This document shows, in pieces, positions 58,868-64,000 of a DNA stretch of 64,000 bases. This DNA is from Begonia masoniana (taxonomy: Eukaryota; Streptophyta; Magnoliopsida; Cucurbitales; Begoniaceae): the NCBI GenBank assembly GCA_022432975.1, contig CM039509.1, forward strand, positions 3,597,043 through 3,661,042. Reading direction: 5' to 3'. The notes beneath the pieces are model-generated. The model did no database searches, was not told the origin of the DNA, and was given only the letters and a program-made list of their open reading frames with translations. Made by a program: the position numbers and the translations under genes. How positions within the stretch are numbered: the stretch's first letter is position 1; every line of letters begins with the position of its first letter.

Positions 58868-61800
58868 AGAGAAAAACGGAAGGCGAGCAAGCTATGGCTG
58901 TCGGAGTTGGAGAAATTGTATGGCAAACCCCAGCCAATCCACCGGAGTCTCAAGACTACGTCTTTCGTAACGGTAACGAACTACAATCTGAAATTCAGAA
59001 AGTTATTGATTTACTTGGAAAATTAGTTTTTCTTTTCTCCGATTCGTTTTGTTTTTTTGACGTTACTCGATCGTGAAGGGAGGCGCCACGTTAAACCGTA
59101 CTACTTCGAGTTCATCTCTCATGTATGTAGCTCATTGCTTTGGTTATGATTTGCGGCAGAGCTCTTATTTTGCGCTGCGTTTGTGGAACCTGTATATCCT
59201 AAATTGCTTTCTGCTTCTCATATGTTTGTGAATGTAGGTTAAGAATCGATGGGCAGGAAAAACTATAGTCGACTTATTTACTGAGGAGTTTAAAGGGCGA
59301 CCTCATGAGTACTATGTATGTCATATTTCCTCAGTTAGTTTATGTTTTTAGCTCAATCTTCTTTTTCAATATTTTGTCATTTTCAATTCATTTTGGACTT
59401 GGGGCTTACCTTAGCGACATACTCTTGTATTTGAAAACTGCCGAGGGTAAGATGCATGTGTAGGATTAGTCGAGCTACAGATGAAGTGTCAAGAAGACGC
59501 AACTTTATATAAAAGAATATATTTGCACCTTATTTTGTTTCAGTAGTTTGATGATCACTTGAAATTAATCTGGTTATTTATTTTAGGGAAAATGAATTGA
59601 ACTTCATTGAGGTGGCTCCTTAAACATGTAGGCTTTTTCTGGTTATGGGGATGAATTCTTTTAGTCACATGATGCAACTGTCTAGTAGAATCATTTGATA
59701 TGATTTGCGTTTAGAAATGTTTGCTACCTACTTTTATATCTATCTGTTTTCACTTTACACTGCTACCTCACCAGAACTATGAGATTGAAGAACATTCTGT
59801 GAACTGTAGGTTAGTGCAGTCAAATGTGGAAGGATACAAGTTGATGGGGAGATGGTTCCTGTATCGTACATAGTTAAATCTTCTCAAAAGATAAGCCACT
59901 TTCTGCACAGGTTTATTTCCTTTATTCTCATATGCCTCCCCTTATATCTTTATCTTTATGGATCTTGTGATATTGTTATGTTCAGTTAATCAGCTAGTTG
60001 TTGAACTCGCTAATCACATTGCAAAGTTTGTAGGCATGAACCACCTGTAATGGCTTGCGATGTCATGATTCTTGAGAAAGATCCCGATGTGCTGACTGTT
60101 TGTAAACCTGCATCGATCCCTGTGAGTCAGCTTCCAATTAGGCGTGTTTCTATCCACTTTTACCATATTGAAATATACCAGTCAACTTTTAATTCAATAT
60201 AAAATTTAGTCTAGTTCTTAATATACTTGGCCTTTTTATGGACTTATTAGAATTGGTGGTTCATTTGAGTAAACATGTATGTAGAGGTTAAATTCATGTT
60301 TAATTTTTTACTTGCATGTTTCTTTGATTTGGAGAAAGTGGTTGGTTCAATGTTCTATATTAGAAAGAAAATTAATATCACATTGTACTACAGTATGGAT
60401 AATTCCTCTACTTACTCAAGTGGGATGCTACTATGTATCTTTGAATGAAAGAAAAACTGCATTTTTGTTGCACTGAATTTGGCTGCCTCGTGTTATTTAT
60501 TATTTAAGGTTGAACATGATATTTAATGTAGGTACACCCATGTGGTCAGTATCGAAAGAACACTGTTGTTGGCATCCTGCAGGCAGAACATGGTTTGGCA
60601 CCTCTATTCCGTATCCAAAATTTTCACTTCTATTTGCTGAAATCAAGTCACAGCAGTAGAAAAAGCTGTTTTTTCCGTGAATTAAAGAGGAATCAAGTTC
60701 TCTTGTTGAATCTTTTTTTTTTTACCTTGACACGACTGTGGAAGCTGTTCATCGTTTAGATCGCCTGGTCTCAGGGCTTTTAATCATTGCTAGAAATGCT
60801 TTAAAAGCTGATCAATTCCGGCAACAGGTAAGACTCATGCTAAAAAAGTAATTTTGCGAAGTTAGTAAAAAACTAAATTATTCAAAACCTTTTCTTTAAT
60901 GCCTTAATCTATTGTTAAAGTAACACTTCTGATAGTACCAGCTTATTATGATGGCCTCATAAGTTCAAAATATCAACAAATTTACAATGCAATTCTTATA
61001 ATTTAGTCACTCATTTGGAATTTCACTTCAGGCCAAAATATGTATCTCTTCTTATGGTGATGCATGCATAAGCCCATCGGTGTTGAATCATGGTTTTTTT
61101 ATAGACATGTATATTCTCATTTGTATGTGTATATTTATCTTAATCAAGACATACAAACCGCAGATTGAATCTGGCCTGGTCAAGAAGCAGTACATTGCCA
61201 GGGTAGCTGGTGTATTTCCAGAGAACGAGGTATTAACTCCTTAAGCTAGTGATTCATGCAATTCAAGTTTCTTACCTTCCTCATTTGATTCTTTCCATGA
61301 TTTTTGATTTCAGCAAATTGTAGATGTTAACATAAACTATAATGCTAGAGAAGGAAGGAGCACAGCAGAGGTGAGACTTTTCTTTTTTGCTCTTGCCTAG
61401 TTCAAGCTGTTGTATGAACAGTTTATAAACTATTGTTCAAGCGTATGGTAGTCTTGATCTCCTTCCGTGCTTGTTAATTGTGAATTGTGATGTCTGTCAT
61501 ATCTCTTTCTCTGTTGATGGGCTAATTATGCCAGAAAAAATATGATCAAACAATCCAAAAATAAAAAATAAAAAATAGAGTTCTAACTTGTGAATTTTGG
61601 AAGAATTTCGCAGGATGGTGATACCTGTAAAGATGCTTCTATAAAAGGAAAGACTGCTAGGACAAAGTTTACTAGAATCAGTTCAAACGGAATTCAAAGC
61701 ATTGTATCATGTGAGCCAATAACTGGCAGAACCCATCAAGTGAGTGTAATATTCAGTACAAGAAGTGGATATTAATAAAAAAAAATTGAGATCAAAGAGT

Positions 61801-62679
61801 AGCTTTTTGAATGTTTCGATCCTCACCACCCAATACTAAATCTGCATCATTTCCTTGCCTCTTTTCTCCTTATTTTGAATATTATATCTGGTTGTAAAGT
61901 TTACCACTTACATCTTTTTCCATGCAGTTACTTTAAATTGATTTTTTTTTTCGTATCTCTATCAAGCAGATACGTGTCCATTTGCAATATTCAGGTCATC
62001 CGATAGCCAATGATTCGCTTTACCTCACTGAACATGTCATTAATCGCTCGACTGAAGGACTGAATGCTGACAGCGCTGCTGCCAGTTCAATTTATTCGCC
62101 ACGATCCATATCTCCATTGAATGGTTGCGATGAACATAATGAAATCACTGGGGAAGATTTCAGCACTGACCTCATGTGTACCAACTGTCCGAACTTGACT
62201 CCAAAAGGGTAAGAAAACATCCAAGTCATTGTCATATTTTGCTTATCGAATTTGAAGTTTCAGTCATTTTACATGTCATTCATAGCTTTTGCTTCTCCTT
62301 TAATGTTGAAGAGTGTATATCGTATCTATGTGCATGCTTTATAGTGATGTATTAGAGTTGGTTTAAAAATAACATTATTTATTCATTTACGCACTTGGAT
62401 TGCATCCTTGGTATCTCTGTCACATCCTATTCCCAAATTATCTCTTTATTCCAATATCCATGTTCTATTAAGGCTTTTGTACTTTGTAGTTCTTTCAATA
62501 TTTTGAATCATTCCTTATCTATATGCCGTTGGTTTTGACATTTTTAGATTGTTTTCAACTAATCCTCTTATTACTGCAGATATGATCGACACGAAGAGGG
62601 TTTGTGGCTGCATTGTGTTCGATATTCAGGACCTGGATGGGTCTATGAGTGCCCATACCCAGAATGGGCTTCTCTATAA
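58864..62679 (+). CDS. RNA pseudouridine synthase 7-like (RluA family), 12 exons, 389 aa
   Basis: Exons: 58864-58972, 59079-59122, 59238-59315, 59810-59910, 60034-60121, 60532-60610, 60745-60827, 61164-61229, 61314-61370, 61614-61739, 61970-62208, 62580-62679. All introns are GT-AG and phases join without a stop. The product converts uridine to pseudouridine in RNA. Order: an N-terminal segment with IVWQTPANPPE, an S4-like RNA-binding region (residues about 60-115, GRIQVDGEMVPVSYIV), then the RluA catalytic domain with KPASIPVHPCGQYRKNT and HRLDRLVSGLLI. Asp172 is the expected catalytic residue. GRTHQIRVHL follows at 273-282. The C-terminus has CTNCP, LHC and YECP, a possible metal site. Length and sequence match plant RNA pseudouridine synthase 7 (Arabidopsis At5g51140 family). 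The target RNA and compartment are not known from the sequence. Start choice is supported by homology; an in-frame ATG at 58894 is an alternative. No lesions seen. Confidence 0.93.
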
Positions 62680-64000
62680 CAAGTAACTTGCTTGATATCT
62701 TTATCCTTTTGTATATTTGAAATCCTTAAGAAAGAAAAACATTGCAGTTTTAGGATAGCATGAATCTTATAGCTGTATTTCCAGCTGCTTTCTAATTTGA
62801 AATCTAATTTATACCTAGAAGTAACTTAACCTGTGGAAATTTCTGATATATTTCCATGCGATAGAACTTTTTAAGATTCATTAACATATCAAATTCTTGT
62901 AAAAGGTTTGACAAATTTTGTATTTTAGATTGCTAAAAGCATATATTTTGAGGGGAACTGATTCATACACAATGCAATTATTGTTCTATGACTTTTTGTA
63001 TCGAATACTAACTGAGGTACTCGATTGCTATTGAAGGCCCCTTTGTATAACTCAGAAAGAAAGCAGATATAGTGGACTGCTGTAAGATCAACTGAAGAGA
63101 AAATGAAAGATGCTATGCAGAAATCAAGAGTTCAAATTGCAATTGCCACAAGCCACTGCACCCCCATTTAAGAGTAATGCTGTTAGTGCAGGGGTGATAC
63201 TAAACCGGCCGCCAGCCAAAAGCCAGTGCCGGCAGTTTGGTTAGATTTTTAACATAGATTCGGTTGAGTTTAGGTGATTTTATTTGAAGAAATAATATTT
63301 TCAGTTTGATGGACGATTTGATTTGAAACTGTCATTCATTCATTGACATAAGTAATTATATTATTCCGACCGACGGTAACATGAGATTAGAATGTGAAAT
63401 TAGGCCCAAACAACTCCTTCTGATTCGATCCCTCCGTCTATGATGAAAGAGTTTTGACAGTATACGGAAGAAGAAGAATAAGAAAGGCAAAAGCTAATTA
63501 TATTGGATAACTTTGTGAATGTGATGATGTTTTCTTTGACAGTGCTTGACAACTGGCTAGAGAATCACCAACAACAACAATTTGGTGGAGCCCGAACCAA
63601 CCCCAATTTGGCATCATCCTTCTTCATCTTGACTCTACACTGCCCCCAGCCACTACTATGCTTCCAAGAGGTATGATCTGAAGGCCAAAATAGAAATCAA
63701 TTGAGTACTTTTTCTTATTGTAGTTGAGCTTCTTCTTAGAAATTGACCTCTAAAATTTGGGCAAGTGTCTTTGTTAGTGGATGGGATTTGAGTTCAAGCC
63801 CCCACTTTAGATTTCTTCTTTTCACTCGTGACACAATACATGGTCCATAGACAATACATCGTCCGGTGGTACGGTAGATTATTTCCTAATTAATTAGTTT
63901 TTTAATTGATTATTACTTAAATAGTTATTTTTTAAAGTACTTATTTCTTTGAGTAATTTTTTTCTTAAATTATTACTTATCGGTCTATTTAAAGATTGGC
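62680..64000. other. 3' flank of the pseudouridine synthase gene
   Basis: Presumed 3' UTR and intergenic DNA. From about 63190 it reads GCAGGGGTGATACTAAACCG and similar G/C-rich words resembling a non-autonomous hAT end, without a visible partner. A stretch at about 63570-63670 is less AT-rich, but no frame or splice pattern is convincing. Confidence 0.4.

Noticed and set aside
58663..58953. 96-codon minus-strand frame overlapping exon 1 of the pseudouridine synthase
   Set aside because: It spans the LTR/host junction and is antisense to a well-supported exon.

Overview
The window is nuclear plant DNA, most likely from a eudicot. The evidence is one spliced host gene of clear plant type with GT-AG introns, AT-rich intergenic sequence, and plant-type Ty1/Copia, Ty3/Gypsy, hAT and Mutator-like elements. 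I cannot name the species. About 85-90% of the window is transposable-element sequence. Only one host gene is well supported.

Layout. (1) 1-1860: 5' end of a Copia element on the minus strand. It lies in the 3' tail of a SIRE-type Copia (minus strand, about 1.9-20.1 kb) that carries an envelope-like third ORF. A complete Tekay/Del-type Gypsy chromovirus (2145-11823, TSD CCGAC) split that envelope-like ORF. The 5' LTR of this Gypsy contains 500 extra T residues flanked by a 28-bp duplication, which looks like a filled scaffold gap. (2) About 20.2-21.9 kb: decayed Copia pol on the minus strand. (3) 21962-30295: an hAT transposon whose transposase gene is cut by a 3.7-kb solo LTR (24766-28441, TSD TATGG). 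That LTR carries a 23-copy, 50-bp G-rich minisatellite. (4) 31147-35814: a Copia element (plus strand, TSD TCTGA) with nearly identical LTRs but broken ORFs. (5) 36540 to about 42.9 kb: a Tekay-like LTR fragment interrupted by another Copia (36812-42195, TSD AAAGC) with a 499-codon open RT/RNase H frame. (6) 44210-58761: a Reina-type Gypsy chromovirus (minus strand, TSD TAAAA, 295-bp LTRs). Two later insertions sit inside it: a 4.1-kb solo LTR (TSD ATTCC) full of 49-bp TGACGTCA-containing repeats, and an internally deleted Gypsy derivative (TSD GGACA). The latter is itself hit by a Mutator-like element (TSD TATTTTTTT, about 210-bp TIRs). (7) 58864-62679: an intact 12-exon gene for a RluA-family RNA pseudouridine synthase, the orthologue of Arabidopsis RNA pseudouridine synthase 7. 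(8) 62680-64000: 3' flank with no recognisable gene.

How it fits together. Target-site duplications give an unambiguous nesting map in several places. The oldest layers are the SIRE element, the Reina element and the hAT; the chromovirus LTRs and the MULE landed inside them. The Reina insertion point is 97 bp upstream of the pseudouridine synthase start codon, so a 14.5-kb nested block now separates the gene from its ancestral upstream DNA. No coding element here looks autonomous. The most unusual material is the tandem repeats inside the long chromovirus LTRs, in particular palindromic TGACGTCA (CRE/as-1-like bZIP) sites and G-runs. Several places also look like assembly artefacts and should be resolved before biological interpretation.
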